Below the pieces are notes generated by a model that was given only the letters and a program-made list of their open reading frames with translations, made no database searches and had not been told where the DNA came from. Below are positions 28,886-37,327 of a stretch of DNA of 64,000 bases, in pieces (position 1 is the stretch's first letter; every line of letters starts with the position of its first letter). The position numbers were made by a program, and so were the translations under genes. The DNA lies in NCBI RefSeq assembly GCF_040362915.1, contig NZ_AP029612.1, positions 2,977,501 through 3,041,500 on the forward strand, given 5' to 3'. The stretch is from Sediminibacterium sp. KACHI17 (GTDB lineage: Bacteria; Bacteroidota; Bacteroidia; Chitinophagales; Chitinophagaceae).

Positions 28886-29364
28886 ATTCTGATCAGTTTA
28901 TACGCTCGAAGGGTGTCTAAAGTAAGCGGATTGCCTTCGTTCAAATTTTTATATTGTAAAACGTCACATAAAAACCCTGTATGATCACCTCCCGGGAAAC
29001 TGCTGATGGAGCTCAATAACATTACTGCTAATGCATCTTTGAGAATCGGATAATGATTCCAGGTGGATAATAATTTTCTTTTTTCCAATCGCTCCATTTT
29101 ATTGATCTGATGCCCTGATTTTTTTCCCAGCAACTCAACAAGTCGATATTGTTTTTCTGATAATAGCTGCAAAACGAACTCATGATTACCAATGATATTC
29201 TCCAATGTTTTTGTGCCCTCATAAATACCACAAACAAATCGCTTCGGCTGCATGCTGATTTGATTGGCATAGGTAATAATGTGCATATTGAATGAACCTT
29301 TATCGTCTTTACTACAGATAGAGTAGACAGGTAAGTTCACTCGATTCCAGGGTCTTTTTGGCAT
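28882..29364 (-). CDS. flavin reductase-like FMN-binding protein
   Basis: The 160-residue protein belongs to the flavin reductase-like split-barrel family. The segment VYSICSKDDKGSFNMHIIT (about residues 14-32) and ISMQPKRFVCGIYEGTKTL (about 35-53) are the usual flavin-binding part, followed by LENIIGNHEFVLQLLSE. It sits between two photolyase-type genes, with a 4-base overlap downstream and 14 bases upstream, so translation is linked. An obvious idea is that it supplies reduced flavin or reduces the photolyase FAD, but that is inference. Confidence 0.85.
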   Translation of the reverse strand: MPKRPWNRVNLPVYSICSKDDKGSFNMHIITYANQISMQPKRFVCGIYEGTKTLENIIGNHEFVLQLLSEKQYRLVELLGKKSGHQINKMERLEKRKLLSTWNHYPILKDALAVMLLSSISSFPGGDHTGFLCDVLQYKNLNEGNPLTLDTLRAYKLIRI

Positions 29365-29378
29365 ATACAGGTTTGTGA

Positions 29379-30881
29379 TTAGGATTTAGAAAGTGAAGCA
29401 AGAAATTTTTCTGCATTAAGCAGATGTTCTTTTCTCTTTGCTTCATTCATTTTATCAAAAGTTCTTACCAGCATTCCGAGTCTGGGGTTTTGTAAAAAGA
29501 AATCTCGGTGGATGTCCATGAATCGCCAGAATAAACCATCCCATACTTGTTGCCAGCTGCCCTTTTCATAGTTGCTCATCTTCATAATATAATTACTGCC
29601 ACTGATGTATGGCTTGGTGGTCATAAGTCCACCATCTGCGAATTGCGTCATGCCATATACATTGGGGACCATTACCCAATCATAGGCATCAACAAAAAGT
29701 TCCATGAACCAGCGATAGACTTCATCAGGATCAAACTCACATAAGAGCATAAAGTTGCCGAGTATCATCAGTCGTTCAATATGATGGGCATAACCACTTT
29801 TTAAAACTTTTTTTATCACATCATCTACCGGAGCAATACCGGTGGTTCCGGTCCAGAATGAGGCAGGTATCTTTCTGCTAAAGCCCCAATAGTTTCGCGT
29901 TCTTTGCGCAATGTTCTCCCTTTGATACACGGCTCTGATAAACTCTCGCCATCCTAGTACTTGTCTGATAAATCCTTCCAGAGAATTCAATGGAATGTCT
30001 TTCTGGCTGGCAGTCTCTAAAGCAGCCTGAATAACTTGATGCGGGTTCAACAATCCAATATTCAACATTGGTGTAAGTACACTGTGTTGAAGGATTGAAG
30101 CACCTTTGACCATTGCATCTTCATATGGACCAAACAAAGCAAATCGATCTTTCAAAAATGCTTCTAACCACACTTGAGCTTCTGCATGTGTGACGGGGTA
30201 AAAATGTGAATGATCTCCAAATGGATTCCCTGCTTTGCCAGGATTGTTCGGATATATTTTATTGATCGCTTCAATCGCTTCTTTTACATATCTGTTGCTT
30301 TCCGGAAAAGGTTGAGAAGGCTCAGGAGTATTTTTTGGATATTTTTCGCGGTTGTCAGTATCAAAAGTCCATTTACCACCTAAAGGCTGACCCTTTTCTG
30401 TCAGCAAAAAATTTCTTTGTTTCCTTTGATGGATATAAAAATCGGTTTGAAAATAAGTCTTCTTATTGTCGAAATATGCATCGATCTCTTTTGGTGTATT
30501 GATAAAATTTGGATTATCATACAAGATCAATGCTAATTTATTTTCAATACATCCCTTTTGAATACGCTTCAACAACCATTCATCTGTTGGGTCTGTGGTA
30601 TGAATTTTTTGGATCCCTTTTTGATGAAGAGCCGGTAGTAATTTCCGTATATCACTCAATATTTCATCAGCATTGATATAATTGATGGTAAATCCCTCTT
30701 CTATCAATTCATCCGCAAATGCTTTCATGGAAGCACGATGAAGAATGAGTTTTTGTTTGTGAAAAGCATATTGATTAAAAAAAAGAAATTCCTCCACTAA
30801 ATAGATGGTTCTTTCTTTAATCACTGCTGGATTATTCCGGAATAACTGATGCGGAAAAAGGAGGGATATTTCTTGATTCAT
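29379..30881 (-). CDS. cryptochrome/photolyase of the PhrB class lacking Fe-S cysteines
   Basis: This 500-residue protein belongs to the prokaryotic (6-4) photolyase/cryptochrome class (PhrB-like). The antenna domain covers about 1-130 (LLFPHQLFRNNP, VEEFLFFNQYAFHKQKL) and the helical FAD domain about 215-490, with GFIRQVLGWREFIRAVY, NVYGMTQFADGG and TTKPYISGSNYI. In Fe-S members a C-x2-C pair plus another Cys follow NRMSDY; here that place reads MSNYEKGSWQQVWDGLFW with no cysteine, so no 4Fe-4S cluster is expected. The ATG at 30881 is used; the GTG at 30887 is less likely. It probably repairs UV-damaged DNA in light. Confidence 0.88.
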   Translation of the reverse strand: MNQEISLLFPHQLFRNNPAVIKERTIYLVEEFLFFNQYAFHKQKLILHRASMKAFADELIEEGFTINYINADEILSDIRKLLPALHQKGIQKIHTTDPTDEWLLKRIQKGCIENKLALILYDNPNFINTPKEIDAYFDNKKTYFQTDFYIHQRKQRNFLLTEKGQPLGGKWTFDTDNREKYPKNTPEPSQPFPESNRYVKEAIEAINKIYPNNPGKAGNPFGDHSHFYPVTHAEAQVWLEAFLKDRFALFGPYEDAMVKGASILQHSVLTPMLNIGLLNPHQVIQAALETASQKDIPLNSLEGFIRQVLGWREFIRAVYQRENIAQRTRNYWGFSRKIPASFWTGTTGIAPVDDVIKKVLKSGYAHHIERLMILGNFMLLCEFDPDEVYRWFMELFVDAYDWVMVPNVYGMTQFADGGLMTTKPYISGSNYIMKMSNYEKGSWQQVWDGLFWRFMDIHRDFFLQNPRLGMLVRTFDKMNEAKRKEHLLNAEKFLASLSKS

Positions 30882-30939
30882 GATCACTTAACAAAACAAA
30901 ATGGGCTGCTTATTGTTTATAAGCCCATAAAATCTTGTT

Positions 30940-31653
30940 ATGGAATCTCTCAAAGGTAAAAAAGTATTATTGATCGGTGCTTCAGGCGGTATAGGAATGC
31001 GACTGGCTAAATTATTGACAGGTTCAGGTGCATTGGTATTCATAACAGGACGTAACGCCGAAAAACTAGCTGCAGCTGGTGACCAGGCGGGTATTCCATC
31101 GAGTCGACAGTTTCAATTGGATCTAACAAATGAATCATCTGTATTCAATACCGTTGCTGCTGTTCAGCAAGATGGTCCGGTTGATATTTTAATCAATGCC
31201 GCAGGAATTGGCATCATTAAAACAATGGATACGCTTACGACAGAGGATTTCATTCAAACGCTACAAATCAATTTGATCGGCAGCTTCTGGGTTACCAAGG
31301 CTATTCTGCCAGCCATGAAAGAGGCTAAAAAAGGGCTGATCATTCATATTCCGGGGGTATTAGGAAAAGTGCCAATGGCGGGTGCGGCAGCTTATAGTGC
31401 CAGTAAATATGGGCTTGTGGGTATGATGCAAAGTATTCGGGAAGAATTGAAGAGGACAGAAATACGTATTACAAATCTCTTTTTAGGGGGCGTAGATAGT
31501 CCATTCTGGGATACCATTGACCTTAGGGTGCAACGAGATAAAATGGTGGTTGCTGAAGAAGCCGCAAAAGCGATTTGGTTCCTGTGCCAACAACCGGCCA
31601 GTGGTGTGGTCAGCGAAATGGTACTACAGCCATTCAATCATCAGGCGATTTAA
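30940..31653 (+). CDS. short-chain dehydrogenase/reductase
   Basis: This 237-residue SDR has the cofactor motif GASGGIGM (about residues 13-20), the structural NAAGIG (about 85), a catalytic Ser region near 138 and YSASKYG (about 151-157; Tyr and Lys of the active site). TGRNAEKL after beta-2 suggests NADP preference. It diverges from the photolyase gene with 58 bases between starts, so the two may share regulation. The substrate is unknown. Confidence 0.9.
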   Translation: MESLKGKKVLLIGASGGIGMRLAKLLTGSGALVFITGRNAEKLAAAGDQAGIPSSRQFQLDLTNESSVFNTVAAVQQDGPVDILINAAGIGIIKTMDTLTTEDFIQTLQINLIGSFWVTKAILPAMKEAKKGLIIHIPGVLGKVPMAGAAAYSASKYGLVGMMQSIREELKRTEIRITNLFLGGVDSPFWDTIDLRVQRDKMVVAEEAAKAIWFLCQQPASGVVSEMVLQPFNHQAI

Positions 31654-31735
31654 TGAAGGATTGTTCCGTTGCTGTATAAAATCTTTTTTTTAAACGTTAC
31701 AGCACCGATATTCGCAGTACGAACGAATGTTAGCA

Positions 31736-32923
31736 ATGAATATCTCCTTTGACAATACCCAAAATGCTTTCGCATACAAATCAGATAAAGAACTGAAAAG
31801 TGCTAAGTTTTTATTTAGTACTATGGGTTATCCTTGGTTTGTGCAACTAGGTACCAGATTGACTCCCTTTATCATGAAAACAGGATTACCTGTTCATGGA
31901 ATCATTCGAAAAACCATCTTCAAACAATTTGTTGGAGGAGAAACACTGGAAGAAACTGCTGCTGTAGGTGCTACATTGGGTAAATATGGCGTTCAGGTGA
32001 TCCTGGATTATGGTGTAGAAGGGAAAGAAGGAGAAGATAGTTTCGATCATGCAACTGAAGAGTTTATTCGTGTGATCAATTATGCTGCTACACAAACCAA
32101 TATTCCCTTTATCAGTATTAAGGTTACCGGATTAGCTCGTTTTGCATTATTACAAACATTAAATGACGCTCCGCGTTTACGCAGTGGTATTCATGATCAT
32201 GAGGTTGAAATCGATGAGTGGGACAGGGTTCGTGAACGTATGTATGCAATTTGTGAGATCGCTTCTGAGAAGAATGTAGGTGTACTTATTGATGCGGAAG
32301 AAAGTTGGATACAAGATCCTATTGATAGACTGACCATGGAAATGATGGAGATCTTCAATAAGCAAAAAGTGGTAGTTTATAATACGATTCAGTTATATCG
32401 ACATGATCGGTTACATTTTTTGAAATTATCACATCAGATCGCTCAGCAAAAAGAGTTTCTTTTGGGTGTGAAACTGGTTCGTGGGGCTTATATGGAAAAG
32501 GAGAGGGCAAGAGCCAAAGAAATGGGTTATCCTTCTCCGATACAGCCGGATAAAGAGACCTCAGATAAAGATTATGATCTCGCAGTACGTTATTGTATCG
32601 ATCATCTGGATCAAATCGCTGTTATCGTTGCCTCACATAATGAAGCCAGCAATTTGTTAGCCGCTGAATTATTGGATCAAAAGAACATTCCTCATAACCA
32701 CCCTCATATCCATTTTTCTCAGTTATATGGAATGAGTGATAATATCACATTCAACCTTGCAAAAGAAGGCTTTAGCGTCAGCAAATACCTTCCTTTTGGA
32801 CCTATCCGGGATGTGATCCCTTACCTGATGAGAAGAGCACAGGAAAACAGCAGTGTGAGTGGACAAACCGGGCGAGAGTTGTCATTGATCAAAAGAGAGC
32901 TGGTCCGTAGGAGATCCGCATAG
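31736..32923 (+). CDS. proline dehydrogenase, monofunctional
   Basis: The 395-residue FAD enzyme oxidises proline to pyrroline-5-carboxylate and passes electrons to quinone. Signature segments are GVKLVRGAYMEKER (about 239-252) and VASHNEASN (about 299-307), followed by the FSQLYGMSDN segment and the arginine-rich region near LPFGPIRDVIPYLMRR. No pyrroline-5-carboxylate dehydrogenase is fused or adjacent. I chose the ATG at 31736 because MNISFDNTQNAF matches the usual N-terminus; 31727 adds three residues. Confidence 0.93.
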   Translation: MNISFDNTQNAFAYKSDKELKSAKFLFSTMGYPWFVQLGTRLTPFIMKTGLPVHGIIRKTIFKQFVGGETLEETAAVGATLGKYGVQVILDYGVEGKEGEDSFDHATEEFIRVINYAATQTNIPFISIKVTGLARFALLQTLNDAPRLRSGIHDHEVEIDEWDRVRERMYAICEIASEKNVGVLIDAEESWIQDPIDRLTMEMMEIFNKQKVVVYNTIQLYRHDRLHFLKLSHQIAQQKEFLLGVKLVRGAYMEKERARAKEMGYPSPIQPDKETSDKDYDLAVRYCIDHLDQIAVIVASHNEASNLLAAELLDQKNIPHNHPHIHFSQLYGMSDNITFNLAKEGFSVSKYLPFGPIRDVIPYLMRRAQENSSVSGQTGRELSLIKRELVRRRSA

Positions 32924-32993
32924 AATTCACAGCTTCTCAACATCCCCAATTTTTTTGCCGACCATCATCGCATAGGTGACGTATTTTGCGCTC

Positions 32994-33788
32994 ATGCAGC
33001 AATATCATCAGTTACTTCAGCATATTCTTGACCATGGTACACAAAAGACCGATCGTACGGGAACTGGTACGATCAGTTGTTTTGGTTATCAAATGCGTTT
33101 CGACCTTCAAAAAGGGTTTCCCCTGGTCACTACAAAAAAATTACACCTCAAAAGTATTATCTATGAATTACTTTGGTTCCTGAATGGAGATACCAATATC
33201 AAATACCTGAACGAGCATGGAGTGAGTATTTGGAATGAATGGGCAGATGCAAATGGGGAACTTGGACCTGTATATGGAAAACAGTGGCGTAGCTGGGCAG
33301 GACCGGATGGAACCGTTACTGATCAGATCACAGATTTGATCCAGCAGATCAAAAAAAATCCTGATAGCAGAAGATTGATCGTGAGTGCTTGGAATGTAGC
33401 AGATCTTCCCAAAATGGCATTGATGCCTTGTCATACACTGTTTCAGTTTTATGTAGCAGATGGGAAACTGAGTTGTCAGTTGTATCAACGTAGTGCAGAT
33501 GTGTTTCTGGGTGTGCCTTTCAATATCGCTTCATATGCATTGCTCACTATGATGATTGCCCAGGTTTGTGATTTGGAGTACGGAGATTTTGTACACAGTT
33601 TTGGAGATGCTCATTTGTATAATAATCATATTGAGCAGGCAAAATTGCAACTCAGCAGAACTCCTTACGATTTGCCAACCATGAAGATCAATCCGGGTGT
33701 GAAAGATATTTTTAGTTTCAAGTTTGAAGACTTTACACTCGAAAACTACCAATGTCATCCACATATCAAGGCTCCGGTAGCAGTGTAA
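32994..33788 (+). CDS. thyA: thymidylate synthase
   Basis: The 264-residue protein, the same length as E. coli ThyA, methylates dUMP to dTMP using methylenetetrahydrofolate. It has [19 protein letters not shown] (about 20-38, phosphate-binding Arg), the nucleophile Cys in [13 protein letters not shown] (about 146) and [18 protein letters not shown] (about 165-182). The N-terminus [15 protein letters not shown] at 32994 sets the start. dihydrofolate reductase, which regenerates the cofactor, is the next gene. Confidence 0.98.
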   Translation: MQQYHQLLQHILDHGTQKTDRTGTGTISCFGYQMRFDLQKGFPLVTTKKLHLKSIIYELLWFLNGDTNIKYLNEHGVSIWNEWADANGELGPVYGKQWRSWAGPDGTVTDQITDLIQQIKKNPDSRRLIVSAWNVADLPKMALMPCHTLFQFYVADGKLSCQLYQRSADVFLGVPFNIASYALLTMMIAQVCDLEYGDFVHSFGDAHLYNNHIEQAKLQLSRTPYDLPTMKINPGVKDIFSFKFEDFTLENYQCHPHIKAPVAV

Positions 33789-33852
33789 GAGATTTAGGAA
33801 TATTGGATCATGAATAAAAAATAAGGAAGGCAGTTAATAAAGGGTTGTGTCA

Positions 33853-33883
33853 ATTTGATATCTGCCATCTGACATCCGCGATC
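33853..33883 (+). repeat. heptad-word half-element F
   Basis: Between thyA and folA the units ATCTGCC, ATCTGAC and ATCCGCG follow one another in 7-base register with no inverted partner. It looks like one arm of the larger heptad palindromes. Short, so weaker evidence than the others. Confidence 0.4.
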
Positions 33884-33903
33884 AAAAGATACTATCTTTG
33901 ACT

Positions 33904-34395
33904 ATGGTCATTTCTCTGATTGTAGCTGCAGCTACCAATAATGGAATCGGTAAAGACAATCAACTATTGTGGCATTTACCAAAGGATCTTCAATTTTTTA
34001 AGAAGACCACATGGGCCATGCCTGTTATTATGGGTAGAAAGACTTTCGAATCATTGTCTGGTAAGCCATTGCAGGGTCGTTTGAATATTGTGATCACCAG
34101 AAATAAAGACTGGAAGCCTGATGGCATAGTGGTAGTCCATTCGCTCGCTGATGCTTTGTTTGTTGCAAAATCAGCTGACTATAAAGAAGTGTTTGTGGCA
34201 GGTGGTGGAGAAATTTATAAAGAAGCTTTACCCTTGGCTCATAAAGTATACCTGACAAGGGTTCAAGCCGAACCGGAAGCGGATACTTTTTTCCCGGACC
34301 TATCCGCTGATTGGCAATTGATATTTGATGAGCCTCATTCGGCAGATGCAAAACATGCTTTTGCTTTTACATTTCAACGCTGGGAGCGATCTTAA
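33904..34395 (+). CDS. folA: dihydrofolate reductase
   Basis: This 163-residue enzyme reduces dihydrofolate to tetrahydrofolate with NADPH. The N-terminus SLIVAAATNNGIGKDNQLLW, LPKDLQFFKKTT (about 27-38, containing the substrate-binding Asp and Phe), VIMGRKTFES (about 43-52) and VAGGGEIYKEAL (about 98) are all typical. The ATG at 33904 is chosen over an upstream TTG. It follows thyA after 115 bases, the common folate/dTMP pairing. Confidence 0.97.
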   Translation: MVISLIVAAATNNGIGKDNQLLWHLPKDLQFFKKTTWAMPVIMGRKTFESLSGKPLQGRLNIVITRNKDWKPDGIVVVHSLADALFVAKSADYKEVFVAGGGEIYKEALPLAHKVYLTRVQAEPEADTFFPDLSADWQLIFDEPHSADAKHAFAFTFQRWERS

Positions 34396-34406
34396 ATCAT
34401 TACAGC

Positions 34407-34904
34407 ATGGCGTTTATAGAAATGGCATTTGCTGTCACCGCACCTCTTCTTATACTATTATCGTGGTGGAAACAGTTTCGTTATCATACATATGCAAAAG
34501 CAATACTTTCCGCCACTTGTATGGTAACTATCGCCTATTCAGTTTTTCTGATACAGCAGTTAATTCATATGGCGCAATTAGCACAAGAATTGATCAAGCA
34601 ATCAGGAATGAAAATAGATGATCTGCCGCCATTTGAACCGGATCCTTTTTTTTATCGATTAATGGCTATGATTATTCTGCCCTGGCTGTTTTTGATTCGT
34701 AAATGCAGAAATACACCTTGGCTGGCCATCGTTTTGTTGTTTGTGATCTATTTCGGAGGCACCGGATCATGGAACCAGTATGATCTGGTTTTCAAAGTAC
34801 TCCAATATATCAGCTTACTCTGTGCCGTTTATGCTTTACTTTGGTTACTTAGAGAATTGCCATTTCAAAAAAGAAAGAGAAAAGAATACAGCAAAAGATC
34901 CTAA
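34407..34904 (+). CDS. hypothetical membrane protein
   Basis: I do not recognise this 165-residue protein. It has about four hydrophobic segments (residues 4-20, 31-52, 86-102 and 111-153 in one or two passes) and a basic C-terminus (FQKRKRKEYSKRS), so it should be an inner-membrane protein with a cytoplasmic tail. It starts 11 bases after folA and ends 3 bases before the methyltransferase gene, so it is probably cotranscribed with both. Confidence 0.7.
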   Translation: MAFIEMAFAVTAPLLILLSWWKQFRYHTYAKAILSATCMVTIAYSVFLIQQLIHMAQLAQELIKQSGMKIDDLPPFEPDPFFYRLMAMIILPWLFLIRKCRNTPWLAIVLLFVIYFGGTGSWNQYDLVFKVLQYISLLCAVYALLWLLRELPFQKRKRKEYSKRS

Positions 34905-34907
34905 CTT

Positions 34908-35705
34908 ATGTATTCATCAATACGCATTGCAGTTAAGCGATTTTATTATTATCTGACAGCTCATAATGCTAAAGGACATGGTGTACATTCTCCATTCGTT
35001 TTTGATTTTATTCAAAACGTTTTAAATGATGATCGTTTTTTTTATGCCTATCAATCAATAGAGAATTTACAAAAAAGGATGCTGTATGATAATAGCATCT
35101 CTAGTCTGGAAAACTTTGATTCAACAGACAGCGGTGATAAAATGCCTCAAGTCCGTATTGCCGATATTGCACGATCATCAGAAACGCCCCTTAAATATCG
35201 ACAATTACTATTCAGGATCATTGACCATTACGCACCTGTATATTTATTGGAGCTAGGAACATCTCTAGGAATTACCGGAGCTTATTTAGCAATGGCTAAT
35301 CCATCAGTGGTATTAACGACTTTTGAAAACTCTGCCAATATCGCTTCTCTTGCAAAAGCGAATTTTCAAAAACTGGGTATTAAGAATATACGTGTGATCG
35401 AGGGAGATCTTGGCCAGCATTTATCTACTTGGCTCAATGATCAATCCCAAATCGATTTTGTATTCATCTCGGGACGTTATCAATATATTTCGATCATGCA
35501 TTACTTTAATCAGGTACTTTCTCATACACATGAATACAGTATCGTGGTTATCAATCATATTCATTGTAGTGATGGAATGGAAAGGTCCTGGAATGAGATG
35601 AAACATCATCCTGCCGTAACGCTTAGTATCGATCTTTTCCAAATGGGGCTCATATTCTTTCGGAAAGAGTTCAAAGTCAAACAGGAACTGGCGATCCGTT
35701 TTTAA
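34908..35705 (+). CDS. class I SAM-dependent methyltransferase (O-methyltransferase-like)
   Basis: This 265-residue protein has a Rossmann-type SAM domain: motif I VYLLELGTSLGITGAYLA (about 112-129), an acidic residue after beta-2 in LTTFENSANIA (about 140) and DFVFISGRYQYI (about 180) at the motif where O-methyltransferases keep an aspartate (here Ser-Gly). The N-terminal 60 residues (HNAKGHGVHSPFVFDFI) recur in Bacteroidota members of this group. The target is unknown, and the altered motif leaves room for a non-standard role. Confidence 0.8.
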   Translation: MYSSIRIAVKRFYYYLTAHNAKGHGVHSPFVFDFIQNVLNDDRFFYAYQSIENLQKRMLYDNSISSLENFDSTDSGDKMPQVRIADIARSSETPLKYRQLLFRIIDHYAPVYLLELGTSLGITGAYLAMANPSVVLTTFENSANIASLAKANFQKLGIKNIRVIEGDLGQHLSTWLNDQSQIDFVFISGRYQYISIMHYFNQVLSHTHEYSIVVINHIHCSDGMERSWNEMKHHPAVTLSIDLFQMGLIFFRKEFKVKQELAIRF

Positions 35706-35796
35706 AAGCAGCTATCTTTTACACGAAATGGTCTGGCATATTGAGGCATGAGCATCATCGTTTGCCTTTAATTGAAAAATAGCTTAAATTGGAAAC

Positions 35797-36915
35797 ATGA
35801 TTCTTGGAATACTCAATGAAACAAACGATAGAAGGGTCTCACTCCTGCCTGAGCAGGCTGAAACGCTGACCAAGCAACAAGTCTCAGTATGGATGGAGCC
35901 GGGTGCCGGCCAGAATGCTTTTGCGGATGATCAAATTTATTCAGCAAAGAATGTTGTGCTGAAAGACCGATCAGAGATTCTACAACAAGCTGATTTGATT
36001 TTGATGATTCATCCACCCTCAAATGATGAAGTTGCATTACTTAAGTCAGGAGCTATTTTGGTAGGCGTTTTCCAACCATTATTTCATGTTGAGTTGATGA
36101 AGCAACTTGCTGCTAAAATGGTGACAGTCTTCAGTCTCGACATGATTCCTCGTACTACACGTGCTCAAAGCATGGATGTTTTGAGTAGTCAGGCCAATAT
36201 CGCGGGCTATAGAGCAGTATTGCTTGCGGCTACGCTTTTCCCACGTTATTTTCCGATGTTCATGACAGCAGCAGGAAGTATTCCACCTGCAAAAGTATTG
36301 ATCATTGGAGCAGGCGTAGCTGGTTTACAGGCCATCGCAACAGCACGAAGACTCGGAGCCGTGGTTGAAGTCTCTGATACAAGACCTGCAGTAAAAGAAG
36401 AGGTGATGAGTTTGGGAGCTAAATTCATTGAAGTGGAAGGTGCGGCAGATGCTTCCAAAGCGGGAGGTTATGCAGTGGAACAATCCGAAGAATTTAAAAA
36501 ACGCCAACAAGAAAGATTAGCTGCTTCGGTTGCTAAGTCTGATATCATCATAACTACAGCACAAATACCGGGTAAAAAAGCTCCTTTGTTGATCAATGAA
36601 GAAATGTTGAATAGTATGAAGCCGGGAAGTGTGGTCATCGATCTGGCAGCAGCTACAGGTGGTAATGTATTTGCAACGCAAAACAATGCAACCATTATGC
36701 ACAACGGGATCACAATCATGGGTAACAGCAATCTGGCAGCTGATATGCCCTGGGATGCCAGTAAATTATATGGAAAAAACATTCTAAACTTCCTGCAACT
36801 GGTGATCAGTAAAGAAGGGAATATAACATTGAATTTTGAAGATGATATTGTTAAAGGATGTTGTATCACACACGTAGGAAATGTAGTGAATGACAGAGTC
36901 GTGAATAGTCAGTAG
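35797..36915 (+). CDS. pntAA: NAD(P) transhydrogenase subunit alpha, part 1
   Basis: The 372-residue soluble domain I binds NAD(H) in the proton-translocating transhydrogenase. Alanine dehydrogenase-like N and C domains are present, with MIPRTTRAQSMDVLSSQ (about 119-135), the dinucleotide site VLIIGAGVAGLQAIATARRL (about 167-186) and ITTAQIPGKKAPLL (about 252). It heads the three-gene operon pntAA-pntAB-pntB, the split arrangement found in many non-enteric bacteria. The last codons (VNSQ and stop) lie inside heptad palindrome D. Confidence 0.95.
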   Translation: MILGILNETNDRRVSLLPEQAETLTKQQVSVWMEPGAGQNAFADDQIYSAKNVVLKDRSEILQQADLILMIHPPSNDEVALLKSGAILVGVFQPLFHVELMKQLAAKMVTVFSLDMIPRTTRAQSMDVLSSQANIAGYRAVLLAATLFPRYFPMFMTAAGSIPPAKVLIIGAGVAGLQAIATARRLGAVVEVSDTRPAVKEEVMSLGAKFIEVEGAADASKAGGYAVEQSEEFKKRQQERLAASVAKSDIIITTAQIPGKKAPLLINEEMLNSMKPGSVVIDLAAATGGNVFATQNNATIMHNGITIMGNSNLAADMPWDASKLYGKNILNFLQLVISKEGNITLNFEDDIVKGCCITHVGNVVNDRVVNSQ

Positions 36916-36957
36916 TGAGTACATCGAGAATAAAAATTACTACTCACTATCCACTTA
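36901..36957. repeat. heptad-repeat palindrome D
   Basis: Left arm units GTGAATA, GTCAGTA and GTGAGTA (36901-36921) face right-arm units CTACTCA and CTATCCA (36940-36953), with an 18-base AT-rich centre. It covers the last four codons and stop of pntAA and most of the 70-base gap to pntAB. A hairpin inside the operon could set the subunit ratio. Confidence 0.7.
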
Positions 36958-36985
36958 AATTAATAAATAAATTCAACTTACAATC

Positions 36986-37294
36986 ATGGAAACAATATTA
37001 AACTGGGTACAATCTCACATTGATATCATTTACATCGTGATACTCTCTGTGTTTTTAGGAATTGAAGTGATCGGCAGAGTTCCCAGTGTACTTCATACTC
37101 CATTGATGAGTGGTGCAAATGCCATACATGGAGTTGTTATCATCGGAGCGATCATCGTAATGGGACAAGTGCAGTCCGGAAATTATGCCGCATTGATCAT
37201 TGGATTTCTTGCTGTTGTATTGGGAACCTTGAATGTTGTCGGCGGATTTGTGGTGACAGATAGAATGCTGGAAATGTTTAAAAAGAAAAAATAA
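36986..37294 (+). CDS. pntAB: NAD(P) transhydrogenase subunit alpha, part 2
   Basis: This 102-residue integral-membrane protein with three helices (about 12-30, 43-62 and 68-92) forms part of domain II, the proton channel. The segment GYxxIGRVPSVLHTPLMSGANAIHG type is present here as EVIGRVPSVLHTPLMSGA (about 27-44), the family signature. It lies 70 bases after pntAA, separated by a heptad palindrome, and 33 bases before pntB. Confidence 0.95.
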   Translation: METILNWVQSHIDIIYIVILSVFLGIEVIGRVPSVLHTPLMSGANAIHGVVIIGAIIVMGQVQSGNYAALIIGFLAVVLGTLNVVGGFVVTDRMLEMFKKKK

Positions 37295-37327
37295 TACTGT
37301 TAATAAAACAGTACGAAAATAGATGCC

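Noticed and set aside
29379..30887. Start of the PhrB-class photolyase at GTG 30887
   Set aside because: The ATG two codons later gives the usual MNQ-type N-terminus, and nothing favours the GTG.
34908..35705. Frameshift or decay in the methyltransferase because of its altered acidic motif
   Set aside because: The frame is open throughout with normal composition and fold segments; only the one motif differs, which may be real specialisation.
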